Positions 36,050-48,546 of a stretch of 64,000 bases of DNA are shown piece after piece. The number at the start of each line of letters is the position of its first letter. The first letter of the stretch is position 1. Below the pieces are notes generated by a model. That model did no database searches. It was not told where the DNA came from and was given only the letters and a program-made list of their open reading frames with translations. This DNA comes from Camelus bactrianus (taxonomy: Eukaryota; Chordata; Mammalia; Artiodactyla; Camelidae). The stretch spans positions 18,432,001 through 18,496,000 of the forward strand of contig NC_133545.1 in the NCBI RefSeq assembly GCF_048773025.1, given 5' to 3'. The position numbers were made by a program, and so were the translations under genes.

Positions 36050-36662
36050 TAGTTTTTTTTTTCATTATTGTGGTAAAATACACATAACCTGGAATTTGCC
36101 ATCGTAAGCACTGTAAGTATTCCATGGCATTAAGTACATCACACCATGCTGCAACCATTAGCACCGTCCTTCTCCAGAACTCTTTTCTTCTTCCGACCTG
36201 AAACTTTATACCCATTAAACACTACCTCGCCGTTTCCTCTCCTCCAGCTCCTGGCAGCCACTTCCTACTTTCTGTCTCTGTGATTGACTACTCTATGTAT
36301 CTCTTATAAGTGGCATCATACAATATTTTTTTTGTGTGACTGGCTTATTTCACTTAGCATAATGTTTTCAAATTTCACCCACATTGCAATTTGCGTCAGA
36401 ATTTCCTTCCTTTTTAAGACTGAATAATGTAATTGTATGCATTCACCACATTTTGTTTATCCATTCATCTGTCCATGGACATTTGGGTTGCTTCTACCTT
36501 TTGGCCACTGTGAATGATGTTGCTATGAACACGGGTGTACAAGTTCAGTTCCTTGCTTCCAGTTCTTTGGGGTACGTACCCAGAAGTGGAATTGCTAAAT
36601 TATATGGTTTAATTCTAAATTTAGCTTTTTGAGGAACTGCCAAACTGCCCAATAGGTTTTTG
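36050..36662 (-). repeat. Old L1M, antisense
   Basis: ATTGTGGTAAAATACACATA, CCATGCTGCAACCATTAGCA, GGCATCATACAATATTTTTT, CCATTCATCTGTCCATGGAC and CCAGAAGTGGAATTGCTAAA follow the standard antisense L1M 3' region. It begins directly after the younger L1 copy. Confidence 0.85.
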
Positions 36663-38059
36663 CACAAAGTCGACAGAATATGACAAGACTAGCCTACCCT
36701 AGTCCCTCCACCCAAGGAGCCCCACTCTCCCCCAGCACAGTGCAGGCACACGCGGAGGTTCTGCGAGGTGGTCTCCTGTCTCTGGACACAGTGAGGGAGC
36801 TGTTGCAGCCACATCAATCAGCACCTCTCCTGGAGTCCAGTGGCCAGGGGACAGACCTCAATTGTTGGTGTTCTCTGACATCATCCATCACTAGGTTACA
36901 TTCATCTCTAGATAGGTCACATTGCCATCTGATTTGTTCTCCGAGCAGAAACTCCCTCCATGGCTTTCTTTTTTCACCTCTTCCTGTGGTCTGAATTCCC
37001 TCGCTCAGTTAATTAGCATTCCTGGCACTGTGGCTTAAGACTTTAATCAGCGTGGGGTGGTTTTAATTAATCGTGTGCCTCTGCATCTGGAGTGGTTTGT
37101 GTTCCAGGGTCAGGAGAGGAGCTGGAGATGGGGGATGAGAGAGGCAGCTTTGTCTGGTGTAAGGTGTGGGAGGAGAATCTATGTATCTGGGGAAAGAGAA
37201 TTGTAGTGCCAAGTGGGCTTGGAAGCCATCCGGCCACCTGTACAGCTTATGAACAAGGCATGGCAAGTAACCAGAGCCATTGGGGTACAGAATTGCATCC
37301 AGATAAATGGTGAACTAAATCTAATTTTCAAAAGTGATTTAAAGTGTCAGGAGATTTTCTGATGCTCTCGAGAATTACGCATGGGGTGGGGAGTGAGCAA
37401 TGATATAGCCTGGGAGATATGGGTAAGTCTGGGAGAGCCGGCCATGCTGGAGGGTACTGCCTGAAGGTGGGACCTCGGACATTTCCCCTGGCTGGGCCTT
37501 CTTTGGGAAAGTCCTGGAAAGGTGAAGGGGTGGGGAGTGTGGCATTCAGCTCTCGAATAATGGTACCCCTTCTACATGGATGGTCAGAATCCTGGTGGCT
37601 CCCCAGTTTTAGCATCCACGTTTTGAAAAGAAGGGCGAAAACCCAGATAAAGTTCAGAAGAGTAATAACAAATGATTGATTGTATAGATAGGAAGATCCT
37701 ATAAGGAGAGGTGAAAGAAAGTTGGTTGGAATTTATTTCCCTGTCTTGCAGGGATCCACCCTGATGAAAAGCAAAGAAGTATATATAACCATTATAGTAA
37801 GTGGTAAAAGCACTAAATGAGTTTAGGAAGCTGGGCCTAGATGAAGCAATGAATGGTTTAGGGGCAGACATCATGGTTCAATGAGGAAATGATGTGGTCA
37901 AGGCACTAGAGGTGAAAAGTTCCTCCATGAACTCTTGACCAAGTTCACGAGGCCTAGGAAGACCGTCAGAGCAGTTTTTGGTGATGGGGGAAAAGGTAAA
38001 GTGACAGTGCAATAAAGAACGGACATTAATGCCAAAGATAACAGTAATAAAAGCTGTCA
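36663..38059. other. Intronic unique sequence with a motif-rich block
   Basis: No gene. 37000-37085 carries TTAATTAG and TTAATTAATC words within otherwise mixed sequence and is flagged as a possible enhancer. The frames here have no known counterpart. Confidence 0.4.
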
Positions 38060-38250
38060 CTGGCAACGTGCTCGGTCATTTACAAGGCAGTTTCATACCT
38101 TTTGGGTCGTCCGTGCTCTGTGAACTGGGGGGGCGTGGGGAGTGTCTTTACCTCCATGTTGAAAGATGAGAAAAAGTGAGTCTCAGAGACAACAGGGTCT
38201 CATCGCTAATAAATGGTGAAGCCACAACCTGAGCCTAGCTCTACAGGCAC
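38060..38250 (-). repeat. MIR SINE, antisense, diverged
   Basis: CGTGCTCGGTCATTTACAAG, GTTGAAAGATGAGAAAAAGT, GAGTCTCAGAGACAACAGGG and GGTGAAGCCACAACCTGAGC give the antisense MIR arrangement. Confidence 0.55.
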
Positions 38251-40660
38251 CTACACGCTTTCCAACCAAATGAAAATGACCCTTGTTTTAAATAGAGAGG
38301 AAGGACTTTATAATTCCAGGTATTGACGTTATTAAATACCAGTTCCAAGATATTTTTAGAAATCTGAATGCCAAGGCTTTGGAGAAGATCAGATTCGCCA
38401 AGCAGCTGGCTCTTCGTGTTGCCCACCCCAGAACCCCGTGGTCCAGCCGTCCAAGACAGACTATAGAACACGTCGTTGGTAGAAACCAGGGAGGATGTTA
38501 ATTCAGTTTAGACCAAGAAAATGCTTTTGACTGAACGAGCCGTAATTTTTCTCTTTAAGCCCATGCAAAATATGGAGTGCTAGACAAGCAGCTGGAACAT
38601 ATGAAAACAATATTATGTACTTATGTTACCAACTTTCACCATCCATGGCCCCTTTTATTACTTTTTTTCATCTCTAGGCATCACATTTTGAAAGCTCTTT
38701 GCCTACTAAACAAACTGCATTTATTAAATAATAATATATTTCCTGTTTTTAATATGGGAAATACATCACTGAGTATGCATACAAACAGAAAACAGCGCCA
38801 GTCCAATTTCTATTAGGCTTTTGGAAATACTGAAAATAGCTGTAGACCTCATTACCACTCACAAATTCCTAGGAGTCCAGGTACTGTGGGTTGGGCGCCA
38901 GTATTCATATGCTTACACGATCAGCATGTCTGTGCCCATTTAAGAGGTAGGGAGAAGAATTAAAGAGGCAACAGGAATAGAGTCAGTTCCCTGCTGTGTA
39001 TAGAGTCAGCAGAGTAATTTGTAAGAAATTTTGTCAGGATTATGACAATTATGAAATTGGGAAGGTGGTATGTAGGCAGACCTGAGTCATGGCCCAGGCT
39101 GATTGCATGAGCAGTAATAAAAGGAAAGTGGAGAAGGGGCCACGAAAGCCAAGGGCAAAGCTATAAAAATGGGAGCAGGAAGCTAAAAGGTAATTTGGAA
39201 GAAGTGAAAATACAAGGTGGACATTAAGAATGCTCAGTGAGCATTTGAGAAAAAACAAAAAGAGGCATATAAAGGGAAGAGGAACATTAAGGTAGGAAGG
39301 GAAAGGAAATCATGTGGGATTTGAAAATAATTATTATTAATTAATTCCAAAAGAAGAGTTTTGAGACTAATTGAGCAGACTCTGCTGCCAGTTCGCCTGT
39401 GCGTGAGTTACGAGGAGACCCTGCCAATTGGTACTTAATTTTAAGGAGGCAGATGCCCCAGGAAGCAGCAGGGAAAACACAGCCCCTGCATTTGCCATTG
39501 AAGAACAGAGGCTCAGTCAGGTCAGCGGGATTTATATACCTCTCAGTGTCTACTGTCTGATGGCAAGAAATTAGAAAGGAGGACCACATCGAATTCTCCT
39601 AGCTCAAGCTGAAAGATTAGGTAAGAAGTCCTCCACTGAGATAAAAAGTTATCCCAATGGAAAAGAATGACTTTAAAAAAAAAAAAAAAGCTTTTTAAAA
39701 GGAGAAACTGGCAAACGTGGAGAAAACCAAGGCTGTAGAAGGAAACTTAAAGTTCCATTTGATCCTGTTTATCGTTATTAAGTGCCTCCTATGTATCATG
39801 CCCTGAGAAATCATGTGAAAAAGACATCAGGGCAAAGCTACACTGGAGAACAAAGAAATTCCAAAGATCTTTAGGAGTAAGCAGGAAGTAGAAGCATTAG
39901 GGCCAAGCCAAAACGTCATGCGGAACATTTTACATTAACAAGCGGCTGGTGAAAGCTAAGATAAAGTTCTGGGGTTGGAGAGGAAGCCTCTAGTCATGAG
40001 AAGAGTGTGGGTAGAGAAGAAATAGAAGCAGCTGCTCTTTGAAAACACCAGAGTGAACAACTTTTAGAGCCAGGTGGCCAACAGGATGAGAAAGACAGAG
40101 CAGGCGAGTAACAGTGCCGAAGCGAGTTTATTATACCTTGGTGAAGAGAAGGAGAAGGGTCTTGGACTTGGGTTCTATGCTCTCTGGAACCGCAAAAATG
40201 GTGAAACCTGAAGGAGGAGGACCGGGAAGGGGGCAAAACACTTTAAGGTAAAAGCGAACAAGAACGGAGAAAGAGGAAACCGTGTTTATTACATTGGTAA
40301 GAGATAAACATGTGATGAATTGCATGTTTGTAGAGGTGTTCGGGGGTTGGTGGTGGGAAAATTTACATGTACACGGTATAAATATCTTTGATAACAATGT
40401 GATGTGAATCCTATGGAGTCTACTCCCAGACACGTCTAAGAAGATTGTTATTTTCTTTGTTGGTTGTCGCCCCCCGACGCTTGTCCATCCTCTCAGATAT
40501 GATCACTCCAGGTCCCTTTTCGGTTCTGGGGCTCTAGGCCCCCTCCTGCTTCTACACTGTTTTAGGTAATATACCCGGGATGTGATAGCACTGCTTCCTG
40601 ATCAACTACTGGGTGTTCTGTAAAATCTTAACCACTCTCTCTCTTGTGGTCCTGTCCTAG
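38251..40660. other. Last part of the intron before the PSI1 exon
   Basis: No other exon recognised. 38560-38860 is AT-rich unique sequence. 39300-39350 has ATTATTATTAATTAATTCC. 39676-39689 is a short A run. 39775-39810 resembles a small antisense L2 end (TAAGTGCCTCCTATGTATC). The last 40 bases are CT-rich and form the polypyrimidine tract of the acceptor at 40660. Confidence 0.45.
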
Positions 40661-40761
40661 CTCACCAGAGTCCCTGTGGAGTCCTGTGGTCAGTATCGGA
40701 GCTGCAGCGAGTGCCTTGGCTCGGGCGACCCCCACTGTGGCTGGTGTGTGCTCCACAACAC
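40661..40761 (+). CDS. PLXNA4: PLXNA4 exon encoding most of PSI domain 1 (probably exon 4)
   Basis: This 101-bp exon follows a pyrimidine-rich tract ending in CCTGTCCTAG and is closed by a GTGAGT donor. It starts in phase 0 and ends after two bases of a Thr codon. It encodes [15 protein letters not shown], then [18 protein letters not shown], the start of the PSI (plexin-semaphorin-integrin) cysteine knot. Five of its eight cysteines lie here, with the typical GDPHCGWC core. PSI1 packs against the sema propeller and orients it on the stalk. The residues before it should come from a sema exon ending in a phase-0 junction, which is not in the window. From memory of human PLXNA4, two positions look changed (Q to R and G to S around QYRSCSE); this needs an alignment. 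Identification is strong because the join to the next exon continues the known protein without a gap. Confidence 0.95.
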
Positions 40762-43329
40762 GTGAGTACCACTGGGCAACCTCCTCCTGCTTCCCACTTC
40801 CCCCTGTAATCCCCTTCCTGCTTGCCGTCTTCGCTGTCACCACTCTCCTACGCTTTGATCTCTCTCTTCTGTCCCTCTCTTTTCTTACTCTTCCTTCCTT
40901 GTATCCTTTGTAATCTTATCTCCCTTCTTTTGTTGTGACTTCAATTTATATTGCCAAATTCCTGTAAAAATATATGGCAATGTCAGCACGGGAATGATGG
41001 TGGGTCAGGATATGGAATCACAGACAGGAAGGCTGGAGGGAGATCTCTGGACATTTCTGGCTGTAATTTGACTATAGGCTGACATTTCAAGGCTGAACGG
41101 CAGGAAAAAGGCATTGGACTATTTTCTCCAGGCTCACATGGACCACTAAGTCACGTATGAGCTATCTCCACTGTTCACTTGCTGATTCAGCGGCCACTTA
41201 ACAGACTCTTCAATGTCCCTGCCAGAATCTTCTGGTAGTTGAGGTGTAAGTTCAAGTTCATAGCACCCAAGAACCCTCCTCTGCTGTCCTGACACTCGTC
41301 TGGCTGTCAGAGCACTGGGGTCACTAGACCAATGGAGCCCTGTCCTGAGTGCTAGGCACTCCCCTCCATGTGCCTCTTCCTTGCTGGCTCCATTTTGTTC
41401 TCTAGAAGTGGGAAGAAGACAATGGTATACAGTGGAGATAAATGGTAACCTAATAAATGAGCTGAGGAATGGAATGTAGGGTACAGACAACCAGCCAGAC
41501 ACAGAGGGGGAGCTGAACGCCTTTTACTTAGGGGGTCCAAAGACCTTGGCATCACTGACTGGAGAAGCCAACAGTAGTTGGGCCTCACTCAGTGGAATTT
41601 GGTCCCAGTCAAGCTGTTGCTGCTGGAAGCCCAGGCTTCTACTCAGCACTTGAAACCCAACACGTTGTGAGCTGGACACGAGTGTTATAAATTAAAAAGG
41701 ACTTAAGTTTTCCTACTAAGAGCCTAAACGGTGTGTGACCAATGAGATTTACCGGTCATTTTCTACTGTAAATTGGCGGGGACAGGATCTTGCCTCACCC
41801 CACTCCAGGAGTGCCTCTGAAAGTTAGAAAGGCCCCCCTTAGATTCTAACACATTCTCTCCAAGGGCTCTGGTTGGTACCCTCCCTTCTCTGGGTGACAG
41901 TCTCAGGCATAGTGAGTCCTTGAGTGACCTAAGTTAGAAGGTCTGAAGTCCCTTGTGGTGGGAAAAAATTGAGACCTACTGACCTACACTGAAAAACATG
42001 TTAAGTCAGAGATGACCGAAAACTGGGTACAGGAGTGTACCCCAAACTGTATATGATAACAGAGAGCAGTGGAGCCTAAGCCTGGCCGGCAGACAAGAGG
42101 ATAATAGAGATTACATTCAGAATCCACATCAGCTCTAATGGACCCAGGAGAGTTGCCCAGATGATGCTCTGCAAGGCAGAGTGAAGCCGTTTTCTTTGTC
42201 TCACACAGTGAGGGTTCTCAGAGAGGGACCATGCTCCGGATCCATTGCTTCCTTGGGGGCTTTAGGCCAGCTGGCTTTCAGCTTGGCCAAGGATGGCTCC
42301 ACTGCCCCTGCGTGAGGCTCTCACACCTGGCATCATTCAAGGGCCATCAGAAGAGCTGCCCCCACCCCCGACACTCTATGCCTGTGGGACCCAAAGGCAG
42401 GTCTCTGTGTCAGCTTTGATCTTGCCTGGTGATGCTGGCCTGTCCCATGTAGCACTGAGCCCTGTGAGATAGCAGCAGGGGGGCTGCGAGTACCCCACCT
42501 CCCAGCCCCAGAGCTGAGATCAACAGGAATGAGAAAAGGATTACCACAGACTAGTTCCTGCATGGCCTCGGCCTCCCCTCAGTAACCTCATACCTGCCTC
42601 CTGTCAAGCGACAGAAAACAGGGTGGACTGGGGCCAAGGTGAAGTCCGGACAGTTCATGAAGGAGGCCATGAGCCTGCACTGGGAAGCCAGCCGCTCTAC
42701 TCTCAGCAGGGCCAGAAGAAAACAGCCATGGACGTGAACTTTGGGCATCAGCCATCAAGTCCAAAATGCACATCCCCCAGCTGTGCAGTGGCCTGGGGCA
42801 GCATCCCCGCTCCAGGGTGCTCTGCCGGCTCGAGCTGTGGTTCTCTGTAACCTCTCCTGCTTGTGTGAAGAGCCTGGTGCCGGGGGCTTTGCTGATGGAT
42901 CAGGGAAGGGCCAACTGCCCCAGGGGGATTCAGCTCATGGGCACCCTAGGCCAGGGCTGCCTGCCCACCATGACACTCAGTAACTCCATCCTTCCTCTCT
43001 CCCCGCTAGAGTTAATGACCAGGAGAACCCCCTGGCTCACGTGGCCAGGTGAAGGATCTTCCAAGACATGTTTAATCAAGATATAATGTTTAATTAATAT
43101 AGATAAGCAGAACCTAAGTATACAGTTTGAAAGTTTTGACAAATGTAAAACAGGGGTAATCCCCACCCTCATGGATTTATACAGTATTTCCTTCATCCAG
43201 AAAATTCTCTCATGCCCCTTCCTAGTTCTTCCCGGTGGGTCTTTCTTAAGCTCAGGTCAAAGCCAGGTATCGCTACTCTTAAATGTCTAGTTTGCACCCC
43301 TTTCATTTGAAATAGACGCCAACTGGGTG

Positions 43330-43860
43330 TTCATGACGGGGAGAGATGCATGAGGGCGAGGACCGAGCGGGAGGGAAGGGAGCAGGCTGGGGCAGGCAGA
43401 GGTGGTGCGGGAAGGACGAGGACAGCCAGAGAGCCTGCAGACGATCACCCCCCCTCCCCGGGCGCCTGGGTTTACTAGGAAGGGAGGGAGGTGAAAAGTG
43501 CAGGGGATTTCATCACTTTAGGGGAGCGCTGTACCCGCACACACAGACTTGTCCCTAGACCTTTCACAGGGGCCGTGCCCTCTCTTTGCCAGGCACTGTG
43601 CTAGGCTCGGGGCACACAGGAGGCCCGCATGAGACCATCAGCCCTGAAGCAAGCTCTTGGGAACCAGGTCTCCGGTCCAAGGATGGGGTGCGGGTTGCAG
43701 TCTGGACTAGCGCCAGCGCCTGTGTCAGGTCCGCATCCCGGGCGAGACCCCGTCCATGCTAAGTGCTGCAGGCCCAGTGAGCCCGACCCCGGGGAAACCC
43801 GAGCAAACGCGCGCTGGGAAGAGGGTTCCTTGTGGTGTCGAAGTACATCCACCTTCTCTG
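43330..43860. promoter_or_regulatory. CpG-dense patch, possible small intragenic CpG island
   Basis: By hand I count about 30 CpG dinucleotides in about 530 bp of roughly 60 percent GC sequence, densest at 43640-43820 (for example CATCCCGGGCGAGACCCCGT and AAACGCGCGCTGGG). That is near the usual island threshold, whereas the intron around it is CpG-poor. It is about 2.6 kb downstream of the PSI1 exon. No TATA box or obvious first exon was identified. It could be an orphan island, an internal promoter or just a GC-rich patch. Confidence 0.4.
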
Positions 43861-44682
43861 TCGCTTTGCCACTTTTCCCAGGGTTGTAAGGAGTGAGAGG
43901 GTGGGGAACTTTGTGGGTTGTGAGAGCCTGCGTGCAGTTCAAGGCGGCCCCGCCAACAGGTGGCTCAGGTGGCTGAAAGGGCCGTTTGTACCAGCAAGGG
44001 CACAGGTGGGTCGCACAGTGAACAGGCTTAAGAAATGTTCATGTAATTGAAACCCTCCCCGCTGTTACTCACCCTCAATTGTCCTGAAGCACAGGCCTGC
44101 CAACCCAGTAGCACGGGAGGGACACCCCATCGCCCTTCCTGGCAGCCCCAGGCCCCAGCCCACAGGCTGCCGGTTTCTAATGGCAACAATAGCTTCTATA
44201 AACTGGGTATCTGTTCGTCCATGACCTTGAGACTTTGTTTGCAGAGCCTCCACCTTGGGCCTGAGCCTACCTGTTTTGACTCGGGTGAAGGAAAGGAAAG
44301 CTTACAGCCCAGCCTGGCTTCACCTGTCCTGGGCCTGGAATGATCCTTCCAACCACCAGGTCCCCAGCCCCCTCTCCGTCTTCCCCTCCCACACTCAGGC
44401 CAAGAAGCCTATTCGTCTCGGCAGGTAACGGGATCCCCCACAGGCCCAGCCCCATCGATTGGCCCAGACGTTACCTTTCTTCAGAAGGGTCATCGGCTTC
44501 ACTCCTGGGAGGCTCGAGTAACCCAGGACATTGACAGGGAAAGATAAGATCAGCTTTTATAAAGCCTTTCCCTTCCCCGCTGGGGACCTCTCCTCTTTGC
44601 AGAGTTCTTCTCTTGGAAGAATGCCCTCCCTGGGCTGGGTTGGCATAGGTCACTGTTCAGGATTCACTTCATATAGCTTCTG

Positions 44683-44765
44683 CCAAGATGGAAGGAAGGA
44701 AAGGAGAGGGGAAAAGAGCAAAGGAGAGGAGAGGAAAGGAAAGGAGAGGGAAAGAAAGGAAAAAT
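44683..44765 (+). repeat. Purine-only low-complexity tract (GGAAA/GGAGA)
   Basis: About 80 bases of nearly pure A and G, built from GGAAAGG and GGAGAGG units. It is a degenerate microsatellite with mirror-like symmetry. Confidence 0.85.
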
Positions 44766-45534
44766 GCTGCCACCTGGAGCAGAAGGGATGGGTTAAAACT
44801 AAGAACCCATCTGTGGATAGATCCAGTCTGGGTTCAGTTTCCTCAGCTATGAAATCACAATGAAAAGAGCCATCTACAGCCACGCTGTGAAAATTAAGAG
44901 AAATGATGTGCATGCAGCCCCTTGAGGGGCCTGGAGGTAGCCCCGACTTCAATGGCTGTGTAAGCAGAGGCCTTGGGTCGGACCCAGGGTCTTCTCCGTG
45001 GTCCCTCTCCCCTTCCTGTCCTCCCCAGGACTGGAGGGCTGTGGCTGGGTGGCTGGGACAGACCCACCACTGGAAAGTCTTCCTGCCTCAGGCAGCTCCA
45101 ACCAGCCCTGCTCAGTCTTCAGCAGCCACATGTGCCTGGGAAAGGGCGGAGAGAGCAGTTTGTCCCATAGCCATGCTAAATGTCCCCTTAGTCACTTACA
45201 GACTCATTCTAAAATGCAAGTCTTTTGGTGCTTCTTCTTAGCATCTCCTATAGCCTGGTTTTCTGTTTATCTTTTTAACCTGTATCCAAGGGCTACTGAA
45301 TACTAACCTGCTAAGTGGATGATGGCTCCTCTCTCGGGCTGTTTGCAGGATTTCCACACAAGCAGGCGGAATTGTTAGGATCCCCTTCTGCCCAGCAAAC
45401 TCTTTGCAGTCTCTGCTGTGGTCTTCCCTCTTTGCCAAAAATGTATCAGCCTCTGGCCCAGAGGAGAGAGTCCCAGACGAGATACCAGTGTATGTGAATT
45501 TTTCTCTCCACGACTCAACAGATCTAGTTGTCCC

Positions 45535-45755
45535 TTGGTATCCACAAGGGATTGGTTCCAGGACCCACAGCAGATACCAAAATCCATGAATGTCAGATCC
45601 CACAGTCGGCTCTCTGTATCTGTGGTCCCACATCTGCAGATGCAACCAATCACGGATCACACAGTACTGTAATATTTATTGGAAGAAAAAAACACATATA
45701 AGTGGGCAGCAGCAGTTCAAACCCATGCTGTCTAAGGGTCAGCTGAATTAAGGAA
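45535..45755. mobile_element. Non-autonomous Tigger (Tc1/mariner) relic
   Basis: TTGTCCCTTGGTATCCACAA, GGGATTGGTTCCAGGACCCA, ACAGTCGGCTCTCTGTATCT, AGATGCAACCAATCACGGAT and CAAACCCATGCTGTCTAAGG then GTCAGCTG are Tigger/MER2-type words, including terminal-repeat-like ends. The order suggests an internally deleted copy or two joined pieces. Confidence 0.7.
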
Positions 45756-48546
45756 ACTTGCTTTTTTTTGTCTTAACCACCGCCTTCTCCCTGCCCTCTC
45801 CACATACAGTATGTATAACACATGCTTTCATGACCAAAGCATGGTAAATCAACAGTGCCGTCTTCTCGTGTGAACTAGAACAAGCCTGCAGTCTGTGCGA
45901 GCTCAGAATGTCCCTCCCAGTCCCAGGACTTGGCTCCCTGGGGCAAGCCTGAGGAGCTGGGCTACCTCTGAGGCTCAGAGTCCAGACATGCACACCCATA
46001 GACCAGCGTTCACATGCTCTGCCCAGTCATGCCACCAGGGGTGTGCAGTGGCCCAGCTGACCACAGAGCTGATGGCTTCCCGGCACCAAGCCTGCTGACC
46101 TGGTGACATTAATAGGCACAAAAGCTCCAGACTATTGGATGGAGTGTAGTGTGAAGGCTGATAAGGAACAGAGTAATTGTTGAATGTGTCTCGAGCCTCC
46201 CCTTGTAACTGACTTGATTGTGCAGAGAACGATTAGCCTGCAATGGTGCACGTTTGCTTTCTCCTCTTCCTCCTCTTTCTCCTTCTCTTGTCCTCTCTCC
46301 CTCTGTCTCTCCACTCCTGCTCTCTTCTGTACCTTTTCCTTGCTAACCTTGCCTCAACCTTATAGGAACAAATAGTTCCAAACAGTGCCCCCTACTGACA
46401 AAAAGAAGGCAAGACAGCCCCCCTTCACCATCTCTTTTGGCAACTGCTAAATGTAACCTCTCTTCTGTGAAAGCAGGAACTAGCACCTGAGGTTGGTGTT
46501 CAATGGATCACTCATTTTGGGAGGGGCCAAAAGAAAGCCAAGGCAAGACTCCAACCTGGGACCTGGGCAGAGCATGGCTTCTCTGCATAGACAGCAGGCC
46601 CAGTATCTGAGCCAGTCGTGGTGGGACAGGACCACTTGGTTGCTACAAGAGCCCAGAAAGGTTCTTAGGCCTCCACTGCACTCGTGCACCTGCTGGTTCC
46701 TGTTAAGTCCTGTGCTCTCCTCCTGCCTCGTGATCTCACCCCCTGAGACCTGGGAGGCATGGTGAATCCAGCATCCACTGCCCAGGTTGGCTTTGGATCT
46801 TTAGAGATGATAAAGGGGTGCTGGATTCAGTTGCCAGCAGCTGGTGGCAGACGGAAAATTATAGTACAATTGTGATCTTCCTGTTTTGGAGTTTAACCAA
46901 GAACCACCTGAATGCTTAGACTTTCCTGAGACCAGGGTTAGTCGCTGGATCCTAGAATCACGGACCTGAAAGGACTCATCTGGTCCATGCCCTTCATATA
47001 AGAAGCCCCTTACACACCCATCTGCCTAGGAAGGTTCCCTTTACTATCTAGTCCACTTTCCTCCAAGCTGCACACGCACTGGCCCATGTCAGTGGGCATT
47101 CCTAAAGAGGGCAGGGGGAGTGAGGTTAGGGAACCCAGTCTCTTCCCTCGTCAGCGTTCCCAGATGTGGAGCCCCAACAATGCTCGAAGAGCCCCCCTGG
47201 TCTCCAACTTGAATCAGGTTTCTCTTAACTTTCCAATAAAGCTCATTTGGGAAGCCCCACCTCATTTTTTCCCAACCTCCTCGTGTTCTAAACACAGGTT
47301 CCCCAAATTCTGCACTTTAAGCACAGGTCATGACCAACATGAAATGTTACAGATTGGGGATCACCCGTGGAGAGAAGCAGGGAGCCAGTTCTGATATCCA
47401 AGGCTGGCAAACCCATGCTGGAGGGCCTGGGGAGATGGGCCAGCAACGACTCCCCCCGACTCCGGCCTGGAGGCTCACCCAGGCTGGACTCACAGAGAGC
47501 CCCACTTCCGAATTGAAATTTGCTTCCCCAGCCAGCAGCACTGGGAGTTAATATTTCTAGCACTGTATTTAGGAATTAATTTCTAGAGAACTTAATCACC
47601 ACCTCTTTCTCTCTCCCTCACCCCCTTCTTTTCTCCATTCCTCTCCCTTCTAATTTTCCACTTGGCTGGGAATTCTCCAGCAGTGAAAGTTCAGGCTTAG
47701 GGGAGGCGGTAGTAGCTGCTTCATTAGAGAGGATAATCTCATTGGAACCACTGACTTGAATAATAACCCCTCCAGGGGCCAGGGCCTTTGTCCCCAAGGG
47801 CTTTTAGCACCTCTGAACTGGGGCTGGAGGACCAACCACAGAGAAAGTGGAGTGGGGTGGGGAGGGGAGCTTAGGAGTGCCAGACTCCAATTCCGGAGCG
47901 GGGATGTCTTCCTCTGCTGTTTCCTGCTGGCCACCTGCAGGTCTGTGTTTGGTGGAGGTGGCAGTGGTGGTGGCAGGAATGAATGTCTGGGAACTCAGAG
48001 TCATATGTGTGCGCTTTTTGAGTCCTGCCTGGAAAATGGGTGAAGTAGGGTCTTCCTCCATGTCCAAAGAGCTCTCACAGCAGAATCAAGTAAATGCTTT
48101 GGGAAGTACCTGGAGCCCCTTTGAAGGGAACATCTAAGCCAGCCCCCTACTCCTCCCACCCCCAGGAGTCATGAATCAACCCTTTGCACATCTCCTAGCT
48201 CTTGCCTGGACTAATGGGAAACCCACAGTCCCGGAAGAGCAGGAAGCTATTACCCTGACAGACCCCGTAAGAACTCAAGAGGAATCTATTCTTCCTTCTC
48301 CATTTTCCAATCACTTCTAAGGTCAATTGTCTGTGCTTCTGGACATTTGCAGCTTCTGCTCTCATGGGCCCTGAGAGATGGTAGAAATGTCAAAACATCC
48401 CTGACAGTGACCTTAAACTTGACTTTCTACGAACAGAGCTGAGTTCTCAATACCCTTTGACAGCTAGGAAGAAAGCAGAGCTACAACCCAGACCATTCTT
48501 ACCCTCTCTGCTCTCTCCTGGCCTCTGGGGCTCCCCCTCCCTCATT
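45756..48546 (+). other. PLXNA4: PLXNA4 intron after the PSI1 exon, middle part
   Basis: No gene or clear large repeat. 46255-46330 is a pyrimidine tract (CTCCTCTTCCTCCTCTTTCT). 46945-47010 resembles the left part of a MIR-type repeat (CTAGAATCACGGACCTGAAA). The rest is unique. Chance frames around 47086-47551 overlap on both strands. Confidence 0.45.

Larger units (their letters stand above)
40762..45534 (+). other. PLXNA4: PLXNA4 intron after the PSI1 exon, first part
   Basis: A phase-2 intron of 10889 bp in total. This part is mostly unique. 40790-40930 is pyrimidine-rich. 43330-43860 is CpG-dense (separate entry). 43575-43640 includes a small antisense L2 end (CCAGGCACTGTGCTAGGCTC). 44683-44765 is a purine tract. 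No further exon was recognised. Confidence 0.6.

Noticed and set aside
1-40660. Upstream sema-domain exons of PLXNA4
   Set aside because: I looked for the last sema exon (ending in a Ser-Glu-Arg-Gln-like segment before the LTRVPVESC exon) and found no convincing match, so the intron appears longer than 40 kb here. A missed short exon cannot be fully excluded by eye.
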